A stretch of 45,845 nucleotides of DNA from Oscillospiraceae bacterium (GTDB lineage Bacteria; Bacillota_A; Clostridia; Oscillospirales; Oscillospiraceae): positions 1-45,845 of the forward strand of contig SVLG01000006.1 in NCBI GenBank assembly GCA_015068055.1, written 5' to 3'. Position 1 is the first letter of the stretch. Each line of letters begins with the position of its first letter. The translations under genes were made by a program, and so were the position numbers. Shown here piece by piece: positions 1 through 10,842 of the stretch. The notes below the pieces were generated by a model, which was not told where the DNA came from, did not search any database, and saw only the letters and a program-made list of their open reading frames with translations.

Positions 1-989
1 AGTACCCCGAGGAGTCCGCCGGCAGCATCATGACCACGGAGTTTGTGTATCTGCGGCCGCAGATGACCGTAGAGGAGGCCGAAAAGCGCATCCGCCGTAC
101 CGGCGTGGACAAGGAGACCATCAACACCTGCTACGTTACGGACAAGGGCAAGCTCATCGGCGCCATCACCATCCGCACCCTGCTTTTGAGTGATCACGAC
201 GACGTGATCAGCGAGATCATGGAGACCAACGTGATCTCCGTCAGCACCACGGACGACCAGGAAGACGTGGCGCAGATGTTCTCCAAGTACAATTTCAACG
301 CCCTGCCCGTGGTGGACACCGAGAACCGTCTGGTGGGCATCGTCACCGTCGACGACGCCATCGACGTTATCGAGGAAGAGGCCACCGAGGACATGGAGCT
401 CATGGCCGGTATCGTGCCCTCTGAGCGACCCTATCTTCACACCACGGTGTTTGAAACGTGGAAATCCCGCATTCCCTGGCTGATGATCCTCATGCTCTCG
501 GCCACTCTCACCGGACTGGTGCTGAACCACTTTGAGGATCAGCTGGCCGCCTGTCTGGTGCTCTCCAGCTTCATCCCCATGCTCTCCGGTACCGGCGGCA
601 ACAGCGGCACCCAGGCCAGCGTGGCCATCATCCGCGGTCTCGCCATTGGCGAGATCGAGCATACGGACGTGGTGCAGGTGGTCTGGAAAGAGATCCGGGT
701 CAGCGTTCTCTGCGGTGTCTGCCTTGCGGTGGCAAACTTTGCCAAGATGCTGCTGGTGGACATGCTCTGGCTCCAGAACGGCGTCACCATTCACGTGGCG
801 GCGGTGGTCTGCCTGACGCTGGTGGCCGTGGTTTTCCTCGCAAAGCTGGTGGGCTGCACGCTGCCCATCGCCGCGGACAAGCTGGGCTTTGACCCGGCGG
901 TCATGGCCAGCCCCTTCATCACCACCATCGTGGACGTGCTGAGTCTGATGATCTACTTCCGCATCGCAGCCGCCCTGCTGCACCTGTAA
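1..989 (+). CDS. mgtE: Magnesium transporter MgtE, 3' part
   Basis: The reading frame is open from the window edge (first full codon at base 3), so the start lies outside; about 328 C-terminal residues are present. MgtE is a dimeric Mg2+ channel of the inner membrane, gated by cytoplasmic Mg2+. Visible are the end of the N domain (YPEESAGSIMTTEFV), two CBS domains over roughly window residues 15-130, the connecting plug helix, and five membrane helices. The pore signature is PMLSGTGGNSGTQAS. The FDPAVMASPF segment carries the aspartate that lines the Mg2+ site in characterised MgtE. About 120 residues (most of the N domain) are missing only because of the window edge. No terminator separates it from the next gene, 25 bp downstream. 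Confidence 0.95.
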   Translation, partial: YPEESAGSIMTTEFVYLRPQMTVEEAEKRIRRTGVDKETINTCYVTDKGKLIGAITIRTLLLSDHDDVISEIMETNVISVSTTDDQEDVAQMFSKYNFNALPVVDTENRLVGIVTVDDAIDVIEEEATEDMELMAGIVPSERPYLHTTVFETWKSRIPWLMILMLSATLTGLVLNHFEDQLAACLVLSSFIPMLSGTGGNSGTQASVAIIRGLAIGEIEHTDVVQVVWKEIRVSVLCGVCLAVANFAKMLLVDMLWLQNGVTIHVAAVVCLTLVAVVFLAKLVGCTLPIAADKLGFDPAVMASPFITTIVDVLSLMIYFRIAAALLHL

Positions 990-1014
990 TTACTATTTTA
1001 AGGAGATATATCCC

Positions 1015-1836
1015 ATGAGCGATTGCAACCATGATTGCAGCCATTGCTCCTCCGACTGCGCCGAGCGCAGTGCGGAGAGCTTTCTCAAGCCCCTGAACGC
1101 CGCTTCCAGTGTGAAGAAGGTCATTGCCGTTGTCAGCGGCAAGGGCGGCGTGGGCAAGTCCATGGTCACCAGCCTGCTGGCCGTCACCATGGCCCGCCGG
1201 GGCTTCAAGACCGCCGTGCTGGACGCCGACATCACCGGCCCCTCCATCCCCAAGTCCTTCGGCATCCACGGCCAGTGCTTCGGCAGCGATGACGGCATCG
1301 AGCCCGGCATCAGCCGCGCCGGCATCAAGGTCATGAGCATCAACCTCCTCCTGGAAAAGGAGACCGCCCCCGTTGTCTGGCGCGGCCCCGTCATCGCCGG
1401 TGCCGTCACCCAGTTCTGGACCGACGTTCACTGGGGCGATGTGGACTATATGTTCGTGGACCTGCCCCCCGGAACCGGCGACGTGCCTCTGACCGTGTTC
1501 CAGTCCCTGCCCGTGGACGCCGCCGTTGTGGTCACCACGCCCCAGGAGCTGGTGGGCATGATCGTGGAGAAGTGTGTCAACATGGCCGCCATGATGAACA
1601 AGAACGTGGTGGGTCTGGTGGAGAATATGTCCTATTTCCAGTGCCCCGACTGCGGCAAGCGCCACAGCATCTTTGGCGAGAGCCATCTGGAGGAAATCGC
1701 TGCGCGCCACGGCATTGAGGGCATCGCCCGCCTGCCCATGGATCCCAAGCTGACCGCTGCCTGCGACGGCGGCCAGATCGAGACCTTCTACGGCGAGTGG
1801 CTGGAAAGCCTGGCCGACACCATTCAGTCTCTCTGA
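1015..1836 (+). CDS. mrp: Mrp/Nbp35-family Fe-S carrier P-loop ATPase
   Basis: A 273-residue protein of the Mrp/ApbC/Nbp35 family, cytosolic ATPases that hold and pass on [4Fe-4S] clusters. The deviant Walker A motif GKGGVGKS is at residues 43-50, and the family CxxC (CPDC), which bridges a cluster at the dimer interface, is about 205 residues in. The N-terminus holds four closely spaced cysteines (C4, C8, C11, C15), reminiscent of the N-terminal ferredoxin-like cluster of Nbp35 and unlike short bacterial Mrp. The ATG at 1015 follows AAGGAG (about 1001-1006). A strong terminator follows the stop. The target apoproteins cannot be read from the context. Confidence 0.92.
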   Translation: MSDCNHDCSHCSSDCAERSAESFLKPLNAASSVKKVIAVVSGKGGVGKSMVTSLLAVTMARRGFKTAVLDADITGPSIPKSFGIHGQCFGSDDGIEPGISRAGIKVMSINLLLEKETAPVVWRGPVIAGAVTQFWTDVHWGDVDYMFVDLPPGTGDVPLTVFQSLPVDAAVVVTTPQELVGMIVEKCVNMAAMMNKNVVGLVENMSYFQCPDCGKRHSIFGESHLEEIAARHGIEGIARLPMDPKLTAACDGGQIETFYGEWLESLADTIQSL

Positions 1837-1844
1837 GAAGCAGC

Positions 1845-1874
1845 AGAGTCCCGGCAGCCGCCGGGACTCTTTTA
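1845..1874 (+). terminator. Rho-independent terminator after mrp
   Basis: Perfect 11-bp stem (AGAGTCCCGGC / GCCGGGACTCT) with a 4-nt AGCC loop, followed by TTTT. It sits between mrp and mntP, only 2 bp before the mntP ribosome binding site, so it may set the level of read-through into mntP. Confidence 0.85.
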
Positions 1875-1887
1875 TAAGGAGCGGTTT

Positions 1888-2469
1888 TTGTTGAATTTTG
1901 CTTTTTTCCTCTCCAGCGCCGCGCTGGGCATCGGCCTTGCCATGGACGCCTTTTCCGTCTCCATGGCCAACGGTCTCTGCGAACCGGACATGCCCCGGTC
2001 CCGCATGACCCTCATCGCGGGGATCTTCGCTGTTTTTCAGGCACTGATGCCCCTGACCGGCTGGGTCTGCGTACATACCATTGCCCGGCGTTTCCAGACC
2101 TTTGAGGAGCTGATCCCCTGGATCGCCCTCTTTCTCCTGCTCTTCATCGGCGGCAAGATGCTGCTGGACGGGCGGCAGGAGGCCGAGGAGGCCTGTGCCA
2201 TCACCCGGCCGGGTTTTGGCGCGCTTTTGGTGCAGGGCATTGCCACCTCCATCGACGCCCTCTCCGCCGGCTTCACTCTGGCAGGCTACAGCGCCCCCAT
2301 GGCGCTGGCGGCAGCAGGCATCATTGCAGCGCTGACCTTTGTGATCTGTCTCGTGGGCATCGCACTGGGCAAGCGTTTTGGTCTGAAGCTTGCGGGCAGG
2401 GCTCAGATCTTCGGCGGCGTGATTTTGATCCTCATCGGCCTGAAGATTTTCATCGACGGCGTATTTTAA
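1888..2469 (+). CDS. mntP: Manganese efflux pump MntP family
   Basis: A 193-residue, six-helix membrane protein of the MntP (DUF204) family, which exports Mn2+. Both halves carry the family's intramembrane aspartate motif: AMDAFSVSMANGL near residue 20 and SIDALSAGF near residue 130. This fits the family's internal duplication. There is no ATG; the start is TTG at 1888 or the adjacent TTG at 1891, placed 6 or 9 nt after AAGGAG (1876-1881). No yybP-ykoY manganese riboswitch fits in the 51 bp upstream, which is filled by a terminator. Either expression comes by read-through or a promoter overlaps mrp. Confidence 0.9.
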   Translation: MLNFAFFLSSAALGIGLAMDAFSVSMANGLCEPDMPRSRMTLIAGIFAVFQALMPLTGWVCVHTIARRFQTFEELIPWIALFLLLFIGGKMLLDGRQEAEEACAITRPGFGALLVQGIATSIDALSAGFTLAGYSAPMALAAAGIIAALTFVICLVGIALGKRFGLKLAGRAQIFGGVILILIGLKIFIDGVF

Positions 2470-2470
2470 A

Positions 2471-2507
2471 AAAAGAACCCGGTTCCTGTGGGAACCGGGT
2501 TCTTTTT
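2471..2507. terminator. Bidirectional terminator between mntP and the membrane protein gene
   Basis: A 12-bp perfect stem (GAACCCGGTTCC, 2475-2486, with its complement 2491-2502) and a TGTG loop, with A-run on the left and T-run on the right. It can end transcription of mntP from the left and of the minus-strand operon from the right. Confidence 0.9.
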
Positions 2508-4014
2508 ATTCGCTCAGCCGGACACTGTTCAGGCCGTAATACTCCGCCATGTCGCGGTTTTTCCAGTCGTCCGGATCGGTGGTGATATCCAGGTAAGCCA
2601 AAAACTCCGGCCGATTCTCCAGCGGCTCCAGCACCACATCCTCACCGGCGGAGGCCCGGCAAACCGCGGCACGCGCCTCCATCTCGTCATAAAAGGCCTG
2701 GGCCTCGCCGGTAAGCATGGAGAAGGCCGCCTCACCGGCCGCGGGGAAGTTTCCGATCTCCAGCCCGCCGTCCTCGCCCTTACCGGCGCTCAGCCGACCC
2801 ACGCAGGCCACGCAGAACAGCACCGCGGCACAGAGGAAGACACAGGCGTAGTTTTCGTTCAGAGAGGAAAGCAGCCGGTCAAAGAGGGACCCTTCAAACT
2901 TCCGGGCAGCCCAGCCGAAAACATAGAACAGCGCCGTCAGGACAACAGGGTAATAGCTGAAGTAAATGAGATTGATGTTCCGCTCGGGGATGGCAAAGCC
3001 CTGTGCATAAAAGCAGGGAGTGCCCAGAGCGGAGTAGACGCCGAAGAGCAGCACCAGCACGATGAGCGGAAAGCGGAAGTCCCGTCCGGATTTTTTTGCC
3101 AGCCTGTAAACCAGGGGACAGACGGCCAGCCAGCCCATCAGCACCGGCACGGTGGTGGCGTTGGCCATGCTGTAAGCGCCGTAGGCCAGGGACACGACGA
3201 TACCCTTGACGGCGCTGGCCTCGCCGGTCATGCTCTGGCGCACCGCATTGCCCGGGGCAACGACGCTGATAATAAGACCCGCGGCAAGGAAGGCGAGAAC
3301 CACACCCACCGGGATGGCCCGCGGCCGGCTTTCCCGCTGCACAAGGAGATACGCCATATAGAGGACAAGGATCATGGGCGTGACCAGTGCACTGGAATAA
3401 TTGCTGCCGCCGATGAGGAAGGCAAAAAGCGCCAGCGGGATTATCCGCAGCCAGCAGGCCCGCGCCCCTTCCTTTCCAACAGCCCGAAACAGAAACACAA
3501 GAAACAAAAGATTCAGGGAATAGGTGAACGTGTAGGGGAAAGCTCCGCAGTGCCAGTAAAACCCCTCCACCGGTTCATAGCAAAACTGGACGGCAAGAAG
3601 TGTCAGCAAAAGAGAGACCAGCCACGCTTCCGCCCCGGAGGCCTTCATGAGATCCCGCAGCAGAAACTGCAGAAAATACACCATGGAGAGGCTGAACACC
3701 GTCAGAACCGCAACGCCGGAGATCCAGTAATACTGCTCCCCGAAGCTGGCCGGCTGCAGATACATCAGAAAGGTAAAGAAGAAATTCCCCTGCCAGCCGT
3801 AATACCGGTTGGCGGTCTCCCGAATGGCCGCCGCGATAACCTCGGCCACAGAATGGGTGGCATCCCAAACCGGTCGGGAACCGTTGAGAAAGGTAAAATC
3901 GTCGGCAGAGATATAGGCATAACGGGTCAGAGCATACAGCGGCAGCAGCGACAAGAGAAAGATAACGCCTGTTATGATGGCGCAGTTCTTTTTGGTGAAG
4001 ACTCTTTCAAGCAT
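2506..4014 (-). CDS. Polytopic membrane protein, DUF6056/GT-C-like
   Basis: 502 residues, with about eleven hydrophobic segments and a hydrophilic C-terminal tail of about 110 residues. The first extracytoplasmic loop after TM1 carries an ADDF motif (about residue 38), in the position of the acidic motif of GT-C glycosyltransferases that use polyprenyl-phosphate sugars. The layout resembles the DUF6056 / GtrII-like families. This is a fold-level judgement, not a clear family hit. The ATG at 4014 follows AAGGAG at good spacing. It is the last gene of an operon beginning with a family 2 glycosyltransferase, which suits a lipid-linked sugar donor and acceptor-side transferase pair. Substrate unknown. 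Confidence 0.6.
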   Translation of the reverse strand: MLERVFTKKNCAIITGVIFLLSLLPLYALTRYAYISADDFTFLNGSRPVWDATHSVAEVIAAAIRETANRYYGWQGNFFFTFLMYLQPASFGEQYYWISGVAVLTVFSLSMVYFLQFLLRDLMKASGAEAWLVSLLLTLLAVQFCYEPVEGFYWHCGAFPYTFTYSLNLLFLVFLFRAVGKEGARACWLRIIPLALFAFLIGGSNYSSALVTPMILVLYMAYLLVQRESRPRAIPVGVVLAFLAAGLIISVVAPGNAVRQSMTGEASAVKGIVVSLAYGAYSMANATTVPVLMGWLAVCPLVYRLAKKSGRDFRFPLIVLVLLFGVYSALGTPCFYAQGFAIPERNINLIYFSYYPVVLTALFYVFGWAARKFEGSLFDRLLSSLNENYACVFLCAAVLFCVACVGRLSAGKGEDGGLEIGNFPAAGEAAFSMLTGEAQAFYDEMEARAAVCRASAGEDVVLEPLENRPEFLAYLDITTDPDDWKNRDMAEYYGLNSVRLSE

Positions 4015-4049
4015 GGCTTTTTCTCCTTTTTGAAGGCTTGCCTTCTTAT

Positions 4050-4925
4050 TTATACCCCCGTACCGTCAAAGGCGGGAATGGCCTCGGTGCCGGCGGCGCT
4101 GAGTTCCTGCACAAAGCCGTCCTCAATACCGCTTTCCCCCAGCCAGTCGAGACACTGCTCCCACTCCGCTCCGCTGAGCGGCCGCTGCAGATTGGGATGC
4201 TCCCCCAAGTCCCCGCAGGGGGTGTACTGGGCCATGAGGGAGAAGAGTACCTCCCCGGGCAGGAAGGTCCTGCTCACCCAGTCGATGACCCGGCGGGTAT
4301 TCTCCAGCTCCCCGGGCAGCACCAGATGCCGGATCAGCACGCCCCGGCGGAGCATGCCCTCCTCATCCAGCTCATAGGGTCCGGCCAGGCGTACCATTTC
4401 CCCGATCGCCGCCGCAGCCACGGCCGGGTAGTCCGGCGCGGCACTGTAACGCCCTGCCGTCTCGGGCAGCATATACTTCATGTCCGGCAGCCACACACTC
4501 ACATGACGGGAGAGGGCCCGGACGGCCTCCACGCGCTCATAGCCCGAGGAGTTCCAGAGAACCGGGATGCCGGGTTTGGCCGCGTCCAGCGCCGTAAGAA
4601 TATCCGGCAGGAATTGGCTGCCGGTGACCAGATTCAAGTTATGTACGCCCTGCGCTGTAAGCTCCCGGAAGATTTCCGCAAGCCGCTCTGCCGTGATATT
4701 CTCTCCTTCCTCCCCCCGGGAGAGGCGGAAGTTCTGGCAGAAAACGCAGCCCAGGGGACAGCCGGCGAAAAACACCGCCCCGCTGCCCCGCTCACCGCTG
4801 ATGCAGGGTTCTTCGCCGAAGTGGGGAGCCGCCCGCCCCAGACGCAGCCCGGAGGCCCGGCAGCGCCCCGTCTCGAAGGGCCGCGCCGCGCCGCAGCGCC
4901 GGGGACAAAGCTCACACGAACTCAC
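4050..4925 (-). CDS. Radical SAM protein, PflA-like (COG1313)
   Basis: A 291-residue protein with the radical SAM cluster motif Cx3Cx2C as CPLGCVFC (C56, C60, C63) and an N-terminal cysteine set (C4, C7, C11, C22) that may bind a further metal or cluster. It matches the uncharacterised PflX/COG1313 group related to pyruvate formate-lyase activating enzymes. No glycyl radical enzyme is encoded nearby, so an activase role is not supported by context. The start is GTG at 4925, which lies inside the upstream glycosyltransferase gene (14-bp overlap). This implies translational coupling. Function unknown beyond radical SAM chemistry. Confidence 0.85.
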   Translation of the reverse strand: MSSCELCPRRCGAARPFETGRCRASGLRLGRAAPHFGEEPCISGERGSGAVFFAGCPLGCVFCQNFRLSRGEEGENITAERLAEIFRELTAQGVHNLNLVTGSQFLPDILTALDAAKPGIPVLWNSSGYERVEAVRALSRHVSVWLPDMKYMLPETAGRYSAAPDYPAVAAAAIGEMVRLAGPYELDEEGMLRRGVLIRHLVLPGELENTRRVIDWVSRTFLPGEVLFSLMAQYTPCGDLGEHPNLQRPLSGAEWEQCLDWLGESGIEDGFVQELSAAGTEAIPAFDGTGV

Positions 4926-5655
4926 AGTGCAGAACCTCGGCGATATATTTTACCTCCCGGCAGCTTTCCCGGGGGCGGAGTCTGCCGCAGGTAAAGCCCT
5001 TGGCGGCCAGCTTCAGCATCTTTTTAAGAGTATATTTACTCTCGCCGGCCTCCCGGGCCCGGCGGACATAGCCCACCGTGGCAATCTCGCCGCCCAGCCG
5101 CTTCACAAGGCCGCGCAGAAAGAGGTCGTCCTCATGGAAGCAGCCCAGGGCCTCCATGGCCGCTTTATCCAGCAGCCGGTAGTCGGCGTGGTCGTAGATC
5201 AGGTCGCTGCCCAGCAGGCGCATAAGCTTATAGTAGCTCTGGGCGGTGAAGCGCTTGAGGAAGCTGTCGCTGCTGCGGTCGGTGCGGCAGCCGCAGACGA
5301 TGTTGGCGCCCTTCTGAAATGCCTCCCACATGTCGTCCATGGCGTCGATGTCGTCCTGCAGATCGGCGTCAATGCTGATGGTGGCGTCACAGCGCGTCCG
5401 CGCCCACATAAGACCGGCAGTGAGGGCATTCTGATGACCCCGGTTCCGGTCCAGACGCAGGCCGGTAAAGTGGGGATCTTCCTCATGGAGGGCGCGGATA
5501 AGCTCCCAGGTTTTGTCTCCGGAGCCGTCATCCACCAGCACCACGCGGCCTTCGGGGCAGAGGGACTGAAGCTTCTTCAGAAAGACCGGCGCCGTCAGCG
5601 GCAGGGCCTCTTCCTCGTTATAGCAGGGGACTACGATATATAATACTTGAGACAT
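4912..5655 (-). CDS. Family 2 glycosyltransferase, DPM1/GtrB-like but lacking the membrane domain
   Basis: 247 residues. GT-A features are clear: PCYNEE (10-15), VDDGS (41-45), DADLQDD (97-103) and GESKY near residue 205. These place it with polyprenyl-phosphate glucosyl/mannosyl transferases (GtrB, YkcC, DPM1), which load a sugar on undecaprenyl phosphate. Most such enzymes have 310-340 residues and end in two membrane helices. Here the protein stops soon after the catalytic domain with a hydrophilic tail, and pflX begins inside its end. The start chosen is ATG 5655, preceded by AAGGAG; a longer frame to 5709 would run into the promoter. It is first in a three-gene operon. Confidence 0.88.
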   Translation of the reverse strand: MSQVLYIVVPCYNEEEALPLTAPVFLKKLQSLCPEGRVVLVDDGSGDKTWELIRALHEEDPHFTGLRLDRNRGHQNALTAGLMWARTRCDATISIDADLQDDIDAMDDMWEAFQKGANIVCGCRTDRSSDSFLKRFTAQSYYKLMRLLGSDLIYDHADYRLLDKAAMEALGCFHEDDLFLRGLVKRLGGEIATVGYVRRAREAGESKYTLKKMLKLAAKGFTCGRLRPRESCREVKYIAEVLHCEFV

Positions 5656-5680
5656 AATTTCCCACTCTCCTTTTTGTTTC

Positions 5681-5709
5681 AGTATAATACTTTTTTCCAC
5701 CCGGTGCAA
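5681..5709 (-). promoter_or_regulatory. Sigma-A type promoter of the glycosyltransferase operon
   Basis: On the minus strand TTGCAC (5704-5709), a 17-bp spacer, then TATACT (5681-5686), about 25 bp before the start codon at 5655. Confidence 0.75.
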
Positions 5710-5778
5710 GCAGACATATTTTAGGGGTAAAAGTGGAAAATTAACCCCCGAAACTCACATTTTTTGAATGATTTACCC

Positions 5779-5807
5779 TTGCAAAATCATAATAGACGTA
5801 CTACAAT
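5779..5807 (+). promoter_or_regulatory. Sigma-A type promoter of the pgk operon
   Basis: TTGCAA (5779-5784), 17-bp spacer, TACAAT (5802-5807). Transcription would start near 5814, about 33 nt before the pgk start. No long leader or clear CggR-type operator was seen. Confidence 0.8.
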
Positions 5808-5846
5808 ACGTCCTTGAAAGGAAAACATTCCAAAGGAGGAAAATTC

Positions 5847-7037
5847 ATGAACTACAAAAAGAAGAGCATCCGCGAAGCCAGCTTCGCCGGTAAGAAGGTT
5901 CTGCTGCGTGTGGACTTCAACCTGCCTCTGGACAAGAAGACCCACGCCATCACCAACGATAAGCGCGTCCGTGCCGCCCTGCCCACCATCCAGTACCTGC
6001 TGGATCAGGGTGCCGCTCTGGTGGTCTGCTCCCATCTGGGCAAGCCCAAGAAGGACCCCGATGCCAAAACCAACCTGACGCTCGCTCCCGTGGCCGTCCG
6101 CTTTGCCGAGCTCCTGGGCCGCGAGGTACAGTTCGCCGCCGATACCATCGGCCCCGAGGCCCAGGCCAAGGCGGCTGCCCTGAAGGCCGGCGAAGTGCTG
6201 CTCCTTGAAAACACCCGCTTCGACCCCCGCGAGGAAAAGAACGACCCCGAGTTTGCCAAGGCTCTGGCCTCTCTGGCCGAGGTCTACGTGTCCGACGCCT
6301 TCGGCGCCGTGCATCGTGCCCATGCCTCCACCGAGGGCGTGGCTCAGTTCCTGCCCGCTTACTGTGGCTTCCTGGTGGAGAAGGAGCTGAACGCTCTGGG
6401 CGGCGCCATTGAAGATCCCCAGCGGCCTCTGGTGGCCGTGCTGGGCGGCGCCAAGGTGGCCGACAAGCTGGCCGTCATCGAGAACCTTCTCAACAAGGCC
6501 GACAAGGTCATCATCGGCGGCGGCATGTCCTACACCTTCCTGAAGGCCAAGGGCTACGAAATCGGCAACTCCCTGCTGGACGAGAGCAAGATCGACTACT
6601 GCCGCGAGATGATGGAGAAGGCCGGGGACAAGCTGATGCTGCCCGTGGACCTACTGGTAGCGGACCACTACGCCCCCGACGCCGAGCCTCATATCGTGGC
6701 CTCCAACGCCATTCCCGTGGGCTTTGAGGGCATGGACATCGGTCCTGAGACCCGCAAGATCTACGCCGAGGAAGTAAAGAAGGCCGGCACCGTGGTCTGG
6801 AACGGCCCCGTGGGCGTCTTTGAATTTGAGGCCTTTGCCAACGGCACCCTCGCCATCGCCCAGGCCATGGCCGAGTGCAAGGGCATCACCGTCATCGGCG
6901 GCGGCGACAGCGCCAGCGCCATTGAGAAGATGGGCTACGCCGACAAGGTGACCCACGTTTCCACCGGCGGCGGCGCCTCTCTGGAATTCATGGAAGGCAA
7001 GGAACTGCCCGGCGTGGCCTGCCTGCTGGATCAGTAA
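5847..7037 (+). CDS. pgk: Phosphoglycerate kinase
   Basis: 396 residues, the normal length for bacterial Pgk. It converts 1,3-bisphosphoglycerate and ADP to 3-phosphoglycerate and ATP. Family signatures are RVDFNLPLD near the N-terminus, [15 protein letters not shown], and the C-terminal GGGDSASA nucleotide-binding loop. The start is ATG 5847, 6 nt after AAAGGAGGA (5832-5840); the open frame extends to 5814 but without a binding site. It heads the operon pgk-tpiA-gpmI-eno. The usual first gene, gap, is absent: the preceding gene is the divergent glycosyltransferase. Confidence 0.98.
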   Translation: MNYKKKSIREASFAGKKVLLRVDFNLPLDKKTHAITNDKRVRAALPTIQYLLDQGAALVVCSHLGKPKKDPDAKTNLTLAPVAVRFAELLGREVQFAADTIGPEAQAKAAALKAGEVLLLENTRFDPREEKNDPEFAKALASLAEVYVSDAFGAVHRAHASTEGVAQFLPAYCGFLVEKELNALGGAIEDPQRPLVAVLGGAKVADKLAVIENLLNKADKVIIGGGMSYTFLKAKGYEIGNSLLDESKIDYCREMMEKAGDKLMLPVDLLVADHYAPDAEPHIVASNAIPVGFEGMDIGPETRKIYAEEVKKAGTVVWNGPVGVFEFEAFANGTLAIAQAMAECKGITVIGGGDSASAIEKMGYADKVTHVSTGGGASLEFMEGKELPGVACLLDQ

Positions 7038-7057
7038 TTTTTTAAAAAAACCGCTGT

Positions 7058-7081
7058 GCCCTCCCCCGAACCGGGGAGGGC
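7058..7081 (+). other. Intercistronic hairpin between pgk and tpiA
   Basis: A 9-bp GC-rich stem (GCCCTCCCC / GGGGAGGGC) with a CGAACC loop and no following T-run, so it is not a normal terminator. A role in mRNA stability or processing, setting a Pgk:TpiA ratio, is inferred. Confidence 0.6.
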
Positions 7082-7105
7082 GCCGTTGACAAAGAGGAAA
7101 CGATT

Positions 7106-7879
7106 ATGAACAAGAAATACCGCCGCGTGATCATCGCCGGCAACTGGAAGATGAACCGGAAGCCCAGCGAGGTCAAGAGCTTTGTGGAAGAACTCCGCGC
7201 CGCCATGCCCGCCTCCACCAAGGGCTGCAGCGTTGTGCTGTGCATGCCCGCCACCCATCTGAGCAATCTGGCCGCCATGCGCTCCCGGCGCATCAGCGTG
7301 GGTGCCCAGAACGTCAGTGAGTTTGACTCCGGCGCGCATACCGGCGAGGTCAGCGCGGATATGCTCAGCGACATCGGGGTAAAATACTGCATCGTGGGCC
7401 ACAGCGAGCGCCGCGCCGACAACGGCGACACCGACGAGCTGGTGAGCAAAAAGATCCGCGCCCTGCTGGAACGGGACATCACCCCCATCGTCTGCGTGGG
7501 TGAAAGTCTGCAGCAGCGGGAGCAGGATCTCACCATGGAGCACATCGCCTATCAGGTGAAGGCTGCCTTCTACGGTCTCAGCGCCGAGCAGGTGAAAAAG
7601 TGCGTCATCGCCTATGAACCCATCTGGGCCATCGGCACCGGCCACACCGCCACCGACGAGCAGGCGCAGGAGGTCTGCTTCGCCATCCGCGAGCTGCTGC
7701 GCCGCCGCTACGGCGCCCTGCTCTCCCGAAAGGTCAGCATCCTCTACGGCGGCTCCATGAACGCCGCAAACTGCGCCGGCCTTCTGGCCCAGCCCGATAT
7801 CGACGGCGGTCTCATCGGCGGTGCCTCCCTCAAGAGCGCGGACTTTGCGAAGATCGTCCACGCCGGCTGCGAGGAATAA
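7106..7879 (+). CDS. tpiA: Triosephosphate isomerase
   Basis: 257 residues. It interconverts dihydroxyacetone phosphate and glyceraldehyde 3-phosphate. The catalytic lysine is in GNWKMN (K15), the histidine in GHSERR, the glutamate in YEPIWAIGTG, and the phosphate-binding loop is YGGSMN. Second gene of the glycolytic operon, 68 bp after pgk and 3 bp before gpmI. The ATG at 7106 follows AGAGGAAA. Confidence 0.98.
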   Translation: MNKKYRRVIIAGNWKMNRKPSEVKSFVEELRAAMPASTKGCSVVLCMPATHLSNLAAMRSRRISVGAQNVSEFDSGAHTGEVSADMLSDIGVKYCIVGHSERRADNGDTDELVSKKIRALLERDITPIVCVGESLQQREQDLTMEHIAYQVKAAFYGLSAEQVKKCVIAYEPIWAIGTGHTATDEQAQEVCFAIRELLRRRYGALLSRKVSILYGGSMNAANCAGLLAQPDIDGGLIGGASLKSADFAKIVHAGCEE

Positions 7880-7882
7880 GCC

Positions 7883-10715
<2,833 letters not shown>

Positions 10716-10726
10716 CCCCATACAGC

Positions 10727-10761
10727 AAAGCCCGTCTCCTGTGAACAGGAGACGGGCTTTT
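10727..10761 (+). terminator. Terminator of the glycolytic operon
   Basis: A 15-bp perfect stem (AAAGCCCGTCTCCTG, 10727-10741, with its complement 10746-10760), TGAA loop, T-run. Confidence 0.92.
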
Positions 10762-10767
10762 CCGTGC

Positions 10768-10796
10768 TTGACAGCACCCAGACCGAAGGGTATTCT
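10768..10796 (+). promoter_or_regulatory. Sigma-A type promoter of the VTC-DUF4956-CotH operon
   Basis: TTGACA (10768-10773), 17-bp spacer, TATTCT (10791-10796). It lies just after the eno terminator, so the next three genes form their own transcription unit. Confidence 0.82.
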
Positions 10797-10842
10797 ATTG
10801 CTATCAAGAAGTCTGGAAATGATACTTTCAAAGGAACAGAGT

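Noticed and set aside
2488..4377. Long open frame (629 codons) on the plus strand
   Set aside because: Antisense to the membrane protein and radical SAM genes; no ribosome binding site, and the composition (His/Gly/Gln-rich) is typical of an antisense shadow in GC-rich DNA.
5724..5748. Inverted repeat GGGGTAA ... TTAACCCC between the glycosyltransferase and pgk promoters
   Set aside because: Only about 7-8 bases pair, with a bulge; too weak to call an operator.
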